NCBI GenBank assembly: GCA_039199225.1
Contig: JBCCSZ010000218.1
Span: 1-13,804 of the forward strand
Direction: 5' to 3'
From: JBCCSZ01 sp039199225
Lineage (GTDB): Bacteria > Bacteroidota > Bacteroidia > Chitinophagales > Saprospiraceae
DNA: 13,804 nucleotides
A program made the position numbers and the translations under genes. Each line of letters begins with the position of its first letter. Position 1 is the first letter of the stretch. This document shows positions 1 to 8,833 of this stretch, one piece after another. The notes beneath the pieces are model-generated. The model saw nothing but the letters and a program-made list of their open reading frames with translations, had not been told where the DNA came from and searched no databases.

Positions 1-1959
1 GGTATCAACAATTTTTCTTACATCCAATCGCCTTTTTCTTTCAAAAAAGACCTTGACATTCTCTATCGCATTTATCCATTTAAGAATGTCGGAATCATCG
101 TTCCACCAGAATTCAATCAGATCTTCCCCAATTTTAATGAAATCTTCACCCAAGCTCTGGACAGCCTCAATACCCGCTTTACAGTCATAAAGGCACAAAA
201 TAACGCAAGCGCAACTACATCGGCCATTCCTTCGGAGGTGGATGCAGCTTACGTAATGCCACTTTTTGATGAACTTGGAGAGGCAGAAATGAAACAGTTT
301 CTCGACCAGTTGGCAGATAAGAAATTGCCTTCTGTTGCCCTACTCGGCGGTTCTATGGTTGAAATTGGCGCCCTGGCTGGCTACGAGTCAGAAGCCAACC
401 TGGCCAAAATACCACGCCGCCTCGCCATAGATATTCTCAAGATTGTCGATGGTCAAAACGCAGCCGATCTGCCCGTAAAGATCAACACCTTTGGAGAATC
501 GATCATCATCAATATGAATACTGTCCGCAAAGTAGGCACCTACCCCAATTGGGACATTGTATCGGAAGCCATCCTACTCAATGCCAGCGAAGTAGAAACC
601 GATCGGGTGTTGAGTCTACAGACGGTCATCATGGAGGCGCTGGATCGCAACTTAAGCCTCAAGGTCAGCCAAATCAATCCTCTGCTGGCTCAAAAAGAGG
701 TCAATCTAGCCCAGTCGGAGCTGCTCCCACAGCTGGATGCCAACTCGGTGATTTCGCTGCTCGACCCCAACTCGGCCAAAAACTCCTTTGGTACCAGAGG
801 ACGGCTCAATTGGTCGGCTGGTGGTTCCCTTTCCCAATTGGTCTATGCCGAACCGGCCCTGGCCAATGTAGCCATTCAAAAGCTGTTGCAACAAGGAGAG
901 ACTTATGGCTTGCAAACCGACCAACTGGACGTCGTCGCTGACGCAGCTGAGGCATTTTTAAATGTCTTGCAGGCTCAGAGGTTCATGGAGATTCAAGCAT
1001 CCAATGTCAGTGTCACCAAAAACAACCTAGACATCGCCCGAGCCAAGGACGCCGTAGGCTACTCGGGGGCAACCGACCTAAACCGCTGGAAGTCTGAGCT
1101 GGCCTTGGCTAAAATCGACCTCAACGACGCACAGGCTCGATTTGAGCAAGCCAAATATGCCCTCAACCAGTTTTTAAACCATCCCGTCAACGAAGATTTT
1201 CGCACAGAAAACATCGGTGCAGAAAACCAATTGCTCATAGTAACCGACCAACGACTGATAGACAACATCAACAATGAAAGGGAGCTAGAAAAACTCGCTG
1301 ATTTCCTAGTGAAGGAAGCTTTCGATCAATTGCCTGAGCTCAAACAAATCGATGCCTCGCTCGCAGCACAGCAACGGCTCCTCAAATCCCGCAAGCGAGC
1401 CTTTTATCTACCTTCCTTTGCGCTATCCGGAAGCTGGGACTACACTTTCCAACGTTGGGATGTCACCGAAACGCCTGGCCTTCCTACCCAAGAGGTAGAA
1501 CCCTCCTGGAACCTTGGTCTGGCCGTTCAGTATCCCATCTTTCAAGGAGGCAAAAGGCGTTTCGACCAGGAGGTTGTAGAGCTAAACATCTCACAGATCG
1601 AATACCAACAAACCGATTTACGCAACCAATTGGAGCTGCGCGTACGATCTACCTTGCAAACGGCCAGCGCCTCTTTCTTCAGAGTCGACCAATACAAGGA
1701 AGCTTTATCTGCAGCCAATGAAAACTTTGACATCGTACAGGATTCCTACTCGCAGGGATTGGTCAGCGTTACCAACCTCATCGATGCACAAAATGCCAGG
1801 GTTCAGACTGAATTGGGGGCGGCCAATGCTGGCTATCAATTCATCCTCGATTTCCTCGATTTGGAGCGATCGATCGGTTTTTACTACCAATTGTCAAGTG
1901 CAGCCCAGCAAGCTGCTTTTTTCGATCGCCTTACCACTTTCATGCTCGAAAACGAATAA
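1..1959 (+). CDS. Partial: ABC substrate-binding-like domain fused to TolC-family outer-membrane efflux channel
   Basis: The 5' end is missing: the frame is open from base 1 to the TAA at 1957-1959 (652 visible residues). Residues ~20-190 resemble the C-terminal lobe of ABC_sub_bind (PF04392-type) periplasmic binding proteins: a KNVGIIVPPEF strand, VDAAYV near 80-85, a P-S-V-A-L-L strand then GALAGY near 110-127, ILKIVDGQNAADLPVKI near 150, and an INMNTVRKVG-type ending near 172. Residues ~200-640 are a TolC-like outer-membrane factor with two related halves: coiled-coil helices (LQTVIMEALDRNLSLKV; LNRWKSELALAKIDLNDAQARF) and barrel strands (LNWSAGGSLSQLVY; WNLGLAVQYPIFQGGKRR). The channel would span the outer membrane and periplasm and export substrates of the downstream pump. 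It lies 32 bp before the adaptor gene and is probably first or early in that operon. A GTG start at 238 is possible on paper but would cut the binding domain, so I treat the gene as continuing upstream. The TolC call is firm; the fused domain is a family-pattern judgement. Confidence 0.9.
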   Translation, partial: GINNFSYIQSPFSFKKDLDILYRIYPFKNVGIIVPPEFNQIFPNFNEIFTQALDSLNTRFTVIKAQNNASATTSAIPSEVDAAYVMPLFDELGEAEMKQFLDQLADKKLPSVALLGGSMVEIGALAGYESEANLAKIPRRLAIDILKIVDGQNAADLPVKINTFGESIIINMNTVRKVGTYPNWDIVSEAILLNASEVETDRVLSLQTVIMEALDRNLSLKVSQINPLLAQKEVNLAQSELLPQLDANSVISLLDPNSAKNSFGTRGRLNWSAGGSLSQLVYAEPALANVAIQKLLQQGETYGLQTDQLDVVADAAEAFLNVLQAQRFMEIQASNVSVTKNNLDIARAKDAVGYSGATDLNRWKSELALAKIDLNDAQARFEQAKYALNQFLNHPVNEDFRTENIGAENQLLIVTDQRLIDNINNERELEKLADFLVKEAFDQLPELKQIDASLAAQQRLLKSRKRAFYLPSFALSGSWDYTFQRWDVTETPGLPTQEVEPSWNLGLAVQYPIFQGGKRRFDQEVVELNISQIEYQQTDLRNQLELRVRSTLQTASASFFRVDQYKEALSAANENFDIVQDSYSQGLVSVTNLIDAQNARVQTELGAANAGYQFILDFLDLERSIGFYYQLSSAAQQAAFFDRLTTFMLENE

Positions 1960-1991
1960 GCCTCATTTATCCTTTTTGAAAATTAGCCATT

Positions 1992-3116
1992 ATGAAATAT
2001 CGTTGCTTTACGCTTTTGCTTTGCACGCTTTTGCTCCTTTCCTGCGGTGGGAAACAAGCACCTCCTGCAGAAAAGATCATCCGCCCCATTCGCCACGCCA
2101 AGGTCATCAAGACGGGTTCTTCTGCTTCCAACACTTTTTCAGGCGTCTCCCAATCCAGCGAAGAAGTCAAGCTCAGCTTCAAGGTATCCGGAACCATCAA
2201 CCGCCTCAAAGTAAAAGTAGGGGATAAAGTCCGGCGCGGCCAGATCATTGCCTCCCTCGATGCGATCGATTATACCATTGAATACGACCAGGCTGTCGCT
2301 CAATTGAAGAATGCCGAGACGCAAATCAAGTCCGCCCAAACGCAAAGGGTCACCACAAAATCGACCTATGAGCGGGTCGAAAAATTGTATGAAAACAACA
2401 GCGTTCCACTCAGCGAATACGAACAAGCCAAGGCATCCTACGAGGCAGCCGAGTCCCAATACGAAGCAGCATTGGCCCAGGTTACGGCATCGCGTAAGCA
2501 GGTACAGGGCGCTAAAAATCAAGTGAGCTACGCTCGCCTCACCGCCCCGTTCAATGGCATCGTAACGGCCATCAATGTGGAAGAAAACGAGCTAGTGGGC
2601 TCCGGTACACCAGTGGCTGTTTTGAATGCAGCCGGCAAGCCAGAAGTTCGGGTCGGCATACCTGAATCATTCATCTCGAAAATTCGCAAGGGCCAGCAAG
2701 TAGACATTCGCTTCTCCATTCTCTCCGGACAGGTATTCAAAGGGACCGTCAGCGAGGTGGCTTTCAGCGCTAGTGAAGCCTCTACCTATCCGGTCATCGT
2801 CAAAATCGATAAGCCCAGCCCGGATATTCGGCCCGGTATGGCTACCAACGTAACCTTTTCTTTGGAAAGGCAAAAGCAAACACCCAAGGTGATCGCCCCT
2901 GCCAAGGCCATCGGAGAAGGCCCAAATGGACGCTTTGCTTTTTTGCTACAGAAAAATGGTGATCAGTTTACCGTCAAAAAAACGAATGTAGAAATTGGCA
3001 GCTTGCTACCTGAAGGATTTGAAATCAAAAAAGGACTCAGTGAAGGAGACCTCGTAGCGACCGCTGGATTAAAATCACTACTGGACGGGATGACTGTCAA
3101 ATTGATGGAAGAGTGA
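1992..3116 (+). CDS. RND efflux membrane-fusion protein (HlyD/AcrA-type periplasmic adaptor lipoprotein)
   Basis: This 374-residue protein would bridge the RND pump and the TolC-like channel in the periplasm. The N-terminus is a lipoprotein signal peptide with lipobox L-L-S-C, giving lipidated Cys18. The first half of the split lipoyl domain is at ~58-92 (KVSGTINRLKVKVGDKVRRGQ). An alpha-hairpin rich in Ala, Gln and Glu spans ~93-178. The second lipoyl half is at ~180-200 (ARLTAPFNGIVTAINVEENE). A beta-barrel domain (~215-295, ending PGMATNVTF) and a membrane-proximal domain (~298-372) follow. Length and domain order are normal for the AcrA/MexA family. The ATG at 1992 is chosen because it directly precedes the signal peptide; the upstream sequence is A/T-rich with no strong Shine-Dalgarno, as is usual in Bacteroidota. 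It sits between the channel (32-bp gap) and the pump (48-bp gap) on the same strand, so co-transcription is very likely. The substrate cannot be told from sequence. Confidence 0.95.
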   Translation: MKYRCFTLLLCTLLLLSCGGKQAPPAEKIIRPIRHAKVIKTGSSASNTFSGVSQSSEEVKLSFKVSGTINRLKVKVGDKVRRGQIIASLDAIDYTIEYDQAVAQLKNAETQIKSAQTQRVTTKSTYERVEKLYENNSVPLSEYEQAKASYEAAESQYEAALAQVTASRKQVQGAKNQVSYARLTAPFNGIVTAINVEENELVGSGTPVAVLNAAGKPEVRVGIPESFISKIRKGQQVDIRFSILSGQVFKGTVSEVAFSASEASTYPVIVKIDKPSPDIRPGMATNVTFSLERQKQTPKVIAPAKAIGEGPNGRFAFLLQKNGDQFTVKKTNVEIGSLLPEGFEIKKGLSEGDLVATAGLKSLLDGMTVKLMEE

Positions 3117-3164
3117 ATCTAATATTTTCGGGTTGCCAGACAATCCGACTCAAAACAAACGAAA

Positions 3165-6100
3165 ATGAATCTCACCAAAATAGCCATCGACAACAATCGG
3201 GTAACCATTATGATCTTGATCGTTATCCTAGGGCTTGGACTGGCAGCCTACAGTGATCTTTCCAGGGATGCTATGCCGCCTTTCACCATTCGCGTCTGTA
3301 GCGTCGTGACGAACTTTCCGGGGGCTTCTCCCGAGCGGGTTGAAGAACTCATCACCGATAAAATCGAAAAGCTCGCTCAGGAATTACCCGAATTGAAAAC
3401 CGTGACCAGCGAGTCTAGAACGGGCCTGTCCATCGTAAATGTCGAACTGACGCCGGACATCAAGGAGGAAGACCTTCAACCTATTTGGGATAAACTCCGC
3501 CGAAAGATCGATGGCATCCGCGAGGATCTGCCAGAGGGTATCAAGGGTCCTAACGTGGAAGACGATGGCCTGGGGGTTGTTTATGGCGTTATGCTGGGGC
3601 TACGCGGCGATGGTTTTTCCTATTACGAAATGAAGCAGTACGCTGAGGACATTCGCGACGATCTCGTCAAACTAGAAGATGCTTCCGAGGTGGCAATTGG
3701 TGGTATTCAAGAAGAACAGATTTATGTGGAGTTCGACAATGCCCAACTGGCGGGCATCGGTCTGACGGCCGGGCAGTTGCAAAACATCATCGGATCAACC
3801 AATATCGTATTTTCGGGCGGCCAGGTCAGCATGGAAGATGAACGAATCGTCCTAGAACCTACGGGTAATTTCGAGCAACTATCTGATTTGGAAAAAACGC
3901 TGATCCCCGTTGGACAGTCAGGCACCACCATAGAACTAGGAGACATCACCAAAGTGGTTCGGGCTTACAAGACACCCAATGACCGGATTGTAAAGATCAA
4001 TGGAGAGCGTGGCTTGGTCATCTCAGTAGCCTTGAAAGATGGTGCCAACCTCATCCGGCTGGGCGAAAAGGTCGACGAGCGAATCGCCTATTACAATGCA
4101 AGGCTTCCGGTGGGGCTGAGCCTTCAACGAACCGCTGCACAAGACGAGTATGTGGACCTGAAAGTCCAGGATTTTGTGATGAACGTTTTACAGTCAGTCG
4201 GAATCGTATTGGCAGTCATGCTGTTATTTTTGGGCTTACGCACCGGGCTTGTGGTGTCAAGTCTCATCCCAATGGCGATGGTTATGACCTTGTTGCTGAT
4301 GAGCTTTTTTGAAATTAGCCTCAACCAAGTATCGCTGGCAGCACTCATCATGGCATTGGGTATGCTGGTCGATAATGCCATTGTTGTATCTGAATCCATC
4401 ATGGTAAAAATGGAGCAGGGCATGTCCTCCCGAAAGGCAGCCATTGATTCTTGTAGTGAGTTGGTCATTCCGCTTTTGGTATCGTCTTTGACGACTTCTG
4501 CCGCCTTTTTGGCCTTCTTCCTAGCGGAGGATGTTATGGGAGAAATCATGGGTGACCTGTTCAGTGTCATCACCATCGCCCTACTATCTTCTTGGTTGCT
4601 GGCAATGACGATGGTAACCATGTTTGGGGTAGCCTTTATCCGTGTCAAGGTCAAGCAATCTGCTAAAATGGAAGGAGATGGAGAACAAGAAGTCAAAGAG
4701 CGCCGATCCATCTTTGATATACTGATGGTTTATTACGAGCGCATCTTGAAGGTTTGTATGCGTTTCCCATTTTTATTTATCGTCTCTATTATCATACTCT
4801 TTGTGGGTTCTCTTTCGCTTTTCCCACGTTTGCCATTTATCTTCTTCCCGGATAGTGATCGCAACCTCATCACCCTCGACCTCAACATGCCACTTGGCAC
4901 AAAGATCGAACGTACAGCTGAGGTAGTTGGAAGGATAGAAGCCTTTATTGAGGAGGAGCTAAAAACCAATGACAGTCGCCCGAATGGCATTGCCGATTGG
5001 ACCGCTTTTATTGCCGAGGGGCCACAATCTTACGATTTGGGGTACAGTCAAGGAGAGGCCAATTCGGGCTATGCTCATATGCTACTCAATACCAGCGATT
5101 ATTCTTACAACGAGGAAGTCATTCGAAAACTGGATAAATTTTGCTTCGAAAGTTTTCCGGATGCCGACATCAATGTTGGATTATTGGCCGGCGGTGGCGG
5201 TGGCGGCAGCGATGTAGAAATCCGGGTTTCGGGCAACTCTCCGGAAGAACTATACCTCATCTCGGAGCGCATCAAGAAAAAGCTCAACGGCATCGCCGGA
5301 ACCAAGAACATCAAAGACAATTGGGGTCCCAAGATTAAAAAATTCATCATCGACATCGATCCCGACAAGGCCAACCGAGCAGGCGTTACCAATCAAGACA
5401 TTGCCATTTCATTGCAGACAGCTTTGACAGGTTTCAACTCCGGTGCCTTCCGAGATGGGGAAGACAATATTCCTATTATGATGCGTAGTTTGGGCAGCCA
5501 GGAATTGGATGTTCAACAGCTCAATGGCTTAAATATCTTTTCGCAAAATACTGGAAAGAGTGTTCCACTGGTGCAAGTGGCAAATATCTTACCCGACTGG
5601 CAATTTGCCAAAATCATTCGCCGCGACCTCTACCGTACCCTGTCCATCTCGTGCGACGCTCAAATTGGATATACGGCAACCGACATCACGAGTGAGTTGT
5701 CTCCTTTTTTGGCAGAAGACGAACAACAGTGGCCCTATGGGTATACCTACGAGCTAGGGGGCGAATCCGAAAGCAGCAGTGACGCTATGGGAGCCGTCGG
5801 TGCCAAATTACCATTGGCCGGATTCATCATTCTGCTTTTGTTGATCGGGCAATTCAATTCTTTCCGTAAGACTTTCATTGTACTCTCTACCATTCCTCTG
5901 GGATTAATCGGTGTGATTTTAGGCTTGCTGGCATTCCAATCTTTCTTTGGATTCATGGCCTTTTTGGGCGTCATTTCCCTGGCGGGAATTGTCATCAACA
6001 ACGCCATTGTACTCATTGATCGCATCAAGATTGAGGAGGAAGATTACAAACGTCCACCCTACGAGGCCATCATTGCAGCCGCCATTCAACGGTTCCGACC

Positions 6101-6278
6101 AATTTTGCTGACCACCTTTACAACGACACTTGGATTGATTCCTCTTTATCTGGGTGGCGGCTTGATGTGGGAGCCGATGGCCATTGCCATTATGATCGGA
6201 TTACTGTTTGCCACCGTTATTACACTTTTATTCGTTCCGGTGATGTACAAACTTTTGTTTAGGGTACGACAAGCATAA
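3165..6278 (+). CDS. RND-family efflux pump, inner-membrane permease (AcrB-like, COG0841 type)
   Basis: This 1037-residue protein has the usual RND length and layout: TM1 (~10-30), a large periplasmic porter loop (~31-330, with FPGASPERVEELIT), TM2-6 (~335-490), a cytoplasmic linker, TM7 (~535-555), a second periplasmic loop (~556-875) and TM8-12 (~880-1033). It would use the proton gradient to drive drugs or other amphipathic compounds through the adaptor and TolC-like partner encoded just upstream. The TM4 motif reads GMLVDNAIVV, so D403 matches AcrB Asp407 but the next residue is N404 instead of Asp408. The TM10 motif reads GIVINNAIVLID, with N945-N946 where AcrB has Lys940. From memory this VDNA/NNA combination is a recurrent RND subclade rather than decay. 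A six-glycine run (676-681) lies in the second periplasmic loop. It is the last gene of the operon and its stop is 7 bp from the stop of a convergent gene. The substrate is unknown. Confidence 0.96.
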   Translation: MNLTKIAIDNNRVTIMILIVILGLGLAAYSDLSRDAMPPFTIRVCSVVTNFPGASPERVEELITDKIEKLAQELPELKTVTSESRTGLSIVNVELTPDIKEEDLQPIWDKLRRKIDGIREDLPEGIKGPNVEDDGLGVVYGVMLGLRGDGFSYYEMKQYAEDIRDDLVKLEDASEVAIGGIQEEQIYVEFDNAQLAGIGLTAGQLQNIIGSTNIVFSGGQVSMEDERIVLEPTGNFEQLSDLEKTLIPVGQSGTTIELGDITKVVRAYKTPNDRIVKINGERGLVISVALKDGANLIRLGEKVDERIAYYNARLPVGLSLQRTAAQDEYVDLKVQDFVMNVLQSVGIVLAVMLLFLGLRTGLVVSSLIPMAMVMTLLLMSFFEISLNQVSLAALIMALGMLVDNAIVVSESIMVKMEQGMSSRKAAIDSCSELVIPLLVSSLTTSAAFLAFFLAEDVMGEIMGDLFSVITIALLSSWLLAMTMVTMFGVAFIRVKVKQSAKMEGDGEQEVKERRSIFDILMVYYERILKVCMRFPFLFIVSIIILFVGSLSLFPRLPFIFFPDSDRNLITLDLNMPLGTKIERTAEVVGRIEAFIEEELKTNDSRPNGIADWTAFIAEGPQSYDLGYSQGEANSGYAHMLLNTSDYSYNEEVIRKLDKFCFESFPDADINVGLLAGGGGGGSDVEIRVSGNSPEELYLISERIKKKLNGIAGTKNIKDNWGPKIKKFIIDIDPDKANRAGVTNQDIAISLQTALTGFNSGAFRDGEDNIPIMMRSLGSQELDVQQLNGLNIFSQNTGKSVPLVQVANILPDWQFAKIIRRDLYRTLSISCDAQIGYTATDITSELSPFLAEDEQQWPYGYTYELGGESESSSDAMGAVGAKLPLAGFIILLLLIGQFNSFRKTFIVLSTIPLGLIGVILGLLAFQSFFGFMAFLGVISLAGIVINNAIVLIDRIKIEEEDYKRPPYEAIIAAAIQRFRPILLTTFTTTLGLIPLYLGGGLMWEPMAIAIMIGLLFATVITLLFVPVMYKLLFRVRQA

Positions 6279-6289
6279 CTGTTGGTTAT
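6275..6289. other. Small inverted repeat across the convergent stop codons
   Basis: ATAAC (6275-6279), loop TGTTG, GTTAT (6285-6289) forms a 5-bp inverted repeat that contains the TAA stop of the RND gene on one strand and the TAA stop of the receptor gene on the other. There is no GC-rich stem or T-run, so it is not a convincing terminator. The two transcripts probably overlap at their 3' ends. Confidence 0.35.
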
Positions 6290-8655
6290 CTCATCCGATC
6301 CAATTGCTCATCTATGTCCTTGTTTTGATAGGATGACTTGGAGATTTTGCCAAATGCATAGCGCAAAGAAACAGCGATGTTGCGGTTGTCCGGCGTGAAG
6401 TTACTTTGGGTATCCACCTGATTGAAGCGATACGTTTCCACAACCTGTAGTTGTCGGAATAAATCGTTGACCGCAATTGCAGCCGTCCACTTATTGCCAA
6501 ATGTCTTGGACAAAGTGGTGTTTAAAACGATGTAACCTTTTCGTTTTAGAACGCCAATTTCCTGATCGCTCAAGCCCCAGCAGCTAATGCCCCAATTGAT
6601 TTTTTGAGGAAGTCGAAAGCGATGATCTGTGTAGAAGTAAATAAAAGGTTTTGCACCGATGGCCTCAGCGCGAGGGTCTTTGATTTCCGAAAAAGAGAGC
6701 ATGACAAAATTGGTGATGGTCCAAAACTTATAGTTCAAAGGGCTGGTCAGGGAGATGTTGAAACCTGTCTCGCGATCAAAGTTTTCCGGAGACATAACCA
6801 CCTGCCTATTTTCTGAATCAAAAACAATGCTTTGATTAACGGGTCTTTGGCGCTCAAAGTAGCTGAAGCGAATCGATTGGTTTTTATATTGAAAATTCAA
6901 ACTGGCTTCGTTGGTGATCGTCGGCTGAAGATTGGCGTTTCGACTATACTCTAAGGAAGGAGCCAAGAAAGTTGTGATGGAGCTGGCATTGAGATAATTG
7001 GGACGCCGAATGGCATTGGCATAATTTAGCGAAAGCGTCTTTGTACTGTCAATCGTGTAATTCAAGCTGAGTCGAGGAAATAAATTGGTTCGACGACGGT
7101 CGATCAAAGGTTCGTCTTCGCCTTCAAAACGCCCATCCACTTCATTGGTCTCTGTCCGCAAACCCAAGGTATAATTCATTCGCTTTGTCTCAGCGGAAAT
7201 CTGGGCGTAGAAGGCATAGTTGTTTTCCTGATACCGATAGTCAGAACGCAGCTTACGGTCTTGGTCAAGAAATTGGAAATCCAAAAAAGCATCAGCCGTA
7301 GCTCGGTAGATATTTGTGCCAACCTCTGCTTTCAGGCCATTGCCAAAACGCTTTTCCAAATCGATGCGGCCCGCCATGGCGTCGATCTGAAAATTTTGAT
7401 CTCTGACTTGTAGCAGCTCAAAATCCTGTGCATCCTCACGGATAAAAATATCACTCTCCAAGCCTCGGATGTAGCGCGAATACTGTAAGCCTCCAAAAAG
7501 GTTGACGCCAATGCTTTCCAGTTTTTTGTTGTAATTAAAATTAGAACTGAAGAAAGAGCGATTTTCAAATTCGTCCGTATCGGTTTCAATGCGACTGAGT
7601 TGTCCGCCCTCTTGTGTATTGGCAGTCGACCGGATGGGGGCTTGGGTTGTGTGGGTTCGATAATTGGCATTTATGGAAATGTAGTCGTTTGAATTCAACT
7701 GATAATAGATACCACCGCCAAGGACAAATTGTGGTCTTGGGCCTACGGTAGTCCCCAATTGATCTAGAGAAAAGTCTTCGTCTTCGACCTTCAAAGTCGA
7801 CCCAAATCGCTCCCATATTTGTAATTGGTTGTAGGCAAAATTGGTTTTTAGTTCCAACTTATTTTTCTTGAGAGAAGCATTCAATGTTGTGTAGTTGTTG
7901 TAGCGGCGTTTGAAGGAAGCTGTCTCCGAAAGTTCTAGTCGGATGCCATCTGAAAAGTTGAGTTTGCGGTTGATGAGAAGGACCACCTGTCCATCGGCTT
8001 CGTAGCGAGCAGAAGGATTGTTGATGATTTCAATGTCTTTGATACTTTCCACTGGCAAGGCATTCAGTTCGTCGATTGAGATGCGTTGGTTGCCCAAATA
8101 AATCAATGGTGCTCCTTTGCCAATGACATTCAGTGAAGTCCGGTCCGCGCTCACCAAGACAGTCGGGATCATCGAAAGAACATCCATCGTAGTTGGTTGA
8201 GCGGCAAATACCGAGTTATCAACCGTCACCTTTAGATTGCCATTTTTATTCACCACGGCATCACGTGCTGCCGTTACAGTCACTTCATCGAGCAGTTGGG
8301 CATTTTCTCTCAATCGAATCTCTAACCTGCTATCTCCATTCAGTTCTACTGCCTCCACAAAGCGTTCATATCCCAAAGAAGATATTTGCAATAGATAATT
8401 CCCAGGCTCCACTTCTTCCAGACTGAAATGTCCATCGTTGGCAGCAGTGTATTTCACCATGGCTGAATCCTGCGCTTGCAAGAGCACAACATCTGCATAA
8501 GCGATGGCCGCCTCTGACTCATCTGTGAGCACACCAGACAATCGGTACAACTGCTGTCCTGAAGCACTTAACATGCTCAAGAAAAAACCTGTAATGAGTA
8601 AAAGTGTGCGGATGTATCGCTGCATGACCTCCCAGACTTTAAATGGTATAATCAT
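6286..8655 (-). CDS. TonB-dependent-receptor-like outer-membrane beta-barrel protein (OMP_b-brl family)
   Basis: The protein has 789 residues from the ATG at 8655. A second ATG at codon 11 (8625) gives a tighter signal peptide, with a basic start (MQRYIR), a hydrophobic core and a likely cut after S-A-S-G; GGGAGG lies just before it, so the true start is uncertain. After the signal come a carboxypeptidase-regulatory-like beta-sandwich (~38-118, GVLTDESEAAIAYADVVLL, ending YERF), a TonB-box-like LDEVTVTAAR (122-131), and a plug-like domain (~150-232, with VLSMIPTVLV, IYLGNQRISIDELNALP and INNPSARYEADG). A long beta-barrel follows, rich in alternating aromatic strands and ending V-S-L-R-Y-A-F-G-K. 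This matches the outer-membrane beta-barrel family (PF14905 type) close to TonB-dependent receptors. The 18-residue tail after the last strand is polar and has no sorting domain. No SusD-like partner lies beside it. Import of a ligand or peptide signal across the outer membrane is a family-level guess. Confidence 0.9.
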   Translation of the reverse strand: MIIPFKVWEVMQRYIRTLLLITGFFLSMLSASGQQLYRLSGVLTDESEAAIAYADVVLLQAQDSAMVKYTAANDGHFSLEEVEPGNYLLQISSLGYERFVEAVELNGDSRLEIRLRENAQLLDEVTVTAARDAVVNKNGNLKVTVDNSVFAAQPTTMDVLSMIPTVLVSADRTSLNVIGKGAPLIYLGNQRISIDELNALPVESIKDIEIINNPSARYEADGQVVLLINRKLNFSDGIRLELSETASFKRRYNNYTTLNASLKKNKLELKTNFAYNQLQIWERFGSTLKVEDEDFSLDQLGTTVGPRPQFVLGGGIYYQLNSNDYISINANYRTHTTQAPIRSTANTQEGGQLSRIETDTDEFENRSFFSSNFNYNKKLESIGVNLFGGLQYSRYIRGLESDIFIREDAQDFELLQVRDQNFQIDAMAGRIDLEKRFGNGLKAEVGTNIYRATADAFLDFQFLDQDRKLRSDYRYQENNYAFYAQISAETKRMNYTLGLRTETNEVDGRFEGEDEPLIDRRRTNLFPRLSLNYTIDSTKTLSLNYANAIRRPNYLNASSITTFLAPSLEYSRNANLQPTITNEASLNFQYKNQSIRFSYFERQRPVNQSIVFDSENRQVVMSPENFDRETGFNISLTSPLNYKFWTITNFVMLSFSEIKDPRAEAIGAKPFIYFYTDHRFRLPQKINWGISCWGLSDQEIGVLKRKGYIVLNTTLSKTFGNKWTAAIAVNDLFRQLQVVETYRFNQVDTQSNFTPDNRNIAVSLRYAFGKISKSSYQNKDIDEQLDRMR

Positions 8656-8833
8656 TTGCTACACCACACCTCTCAGAAGGTTCATCCGTTTCAGAAAAAG
8701 GTAAATTTGATTTATCCTTAAAGATATTTGTACCTTTAAATACAACTGTTCCTTAGCAAACACTGCAATACCTACCGGTGGGCAGAGCGTATTAAAATAC
8801 CATTTCATTGAACGCTGATCAAAATCAATCGAT
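8656..8833. promoter_or_regulatory. Divergent intergenic region, likely promoters for both flanking genes
   Basis: This 178-bp A/T-rich gap separates the divergently transcribed receptor and NTF2-like genes, so it should carry a promoter for each. TAAATTTG at 8702-8709 (+) fits the Bacteroidota -7 consensus TAnnTTTG, but I see no matching TTTG about 19 bp upstream. Two nested inverted repeats lie nearby: AAAGGTA (8697-8703) with TACCTTT (8731-8737), and TTAAAG (8718-8723) with CTTTAA (8734-8739). They could be an operator or chance A/T symmetry. Confidence 0.35.

Noticed and set aside
238..1959. GTG at 238 as the true start of the TolC-like gene
   Set aside because: The frame is open to base 1 and the upstream residues continue the binding-protein fold, so 238 would cut a domain in half.
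4124..4711. A 195-codon minus-strand frame inside the RND gene
   Set aside because: It is a shadow of transmembrane codons in the RND pump, low in complexity and with no family pattern.
5190..5207. Six-glycine run in the RND pump as a possible frameshift or repeat error
   Set aside because: The frame continues cleanly on both sides with normal RND sequence, so it reads as a flexible loop.
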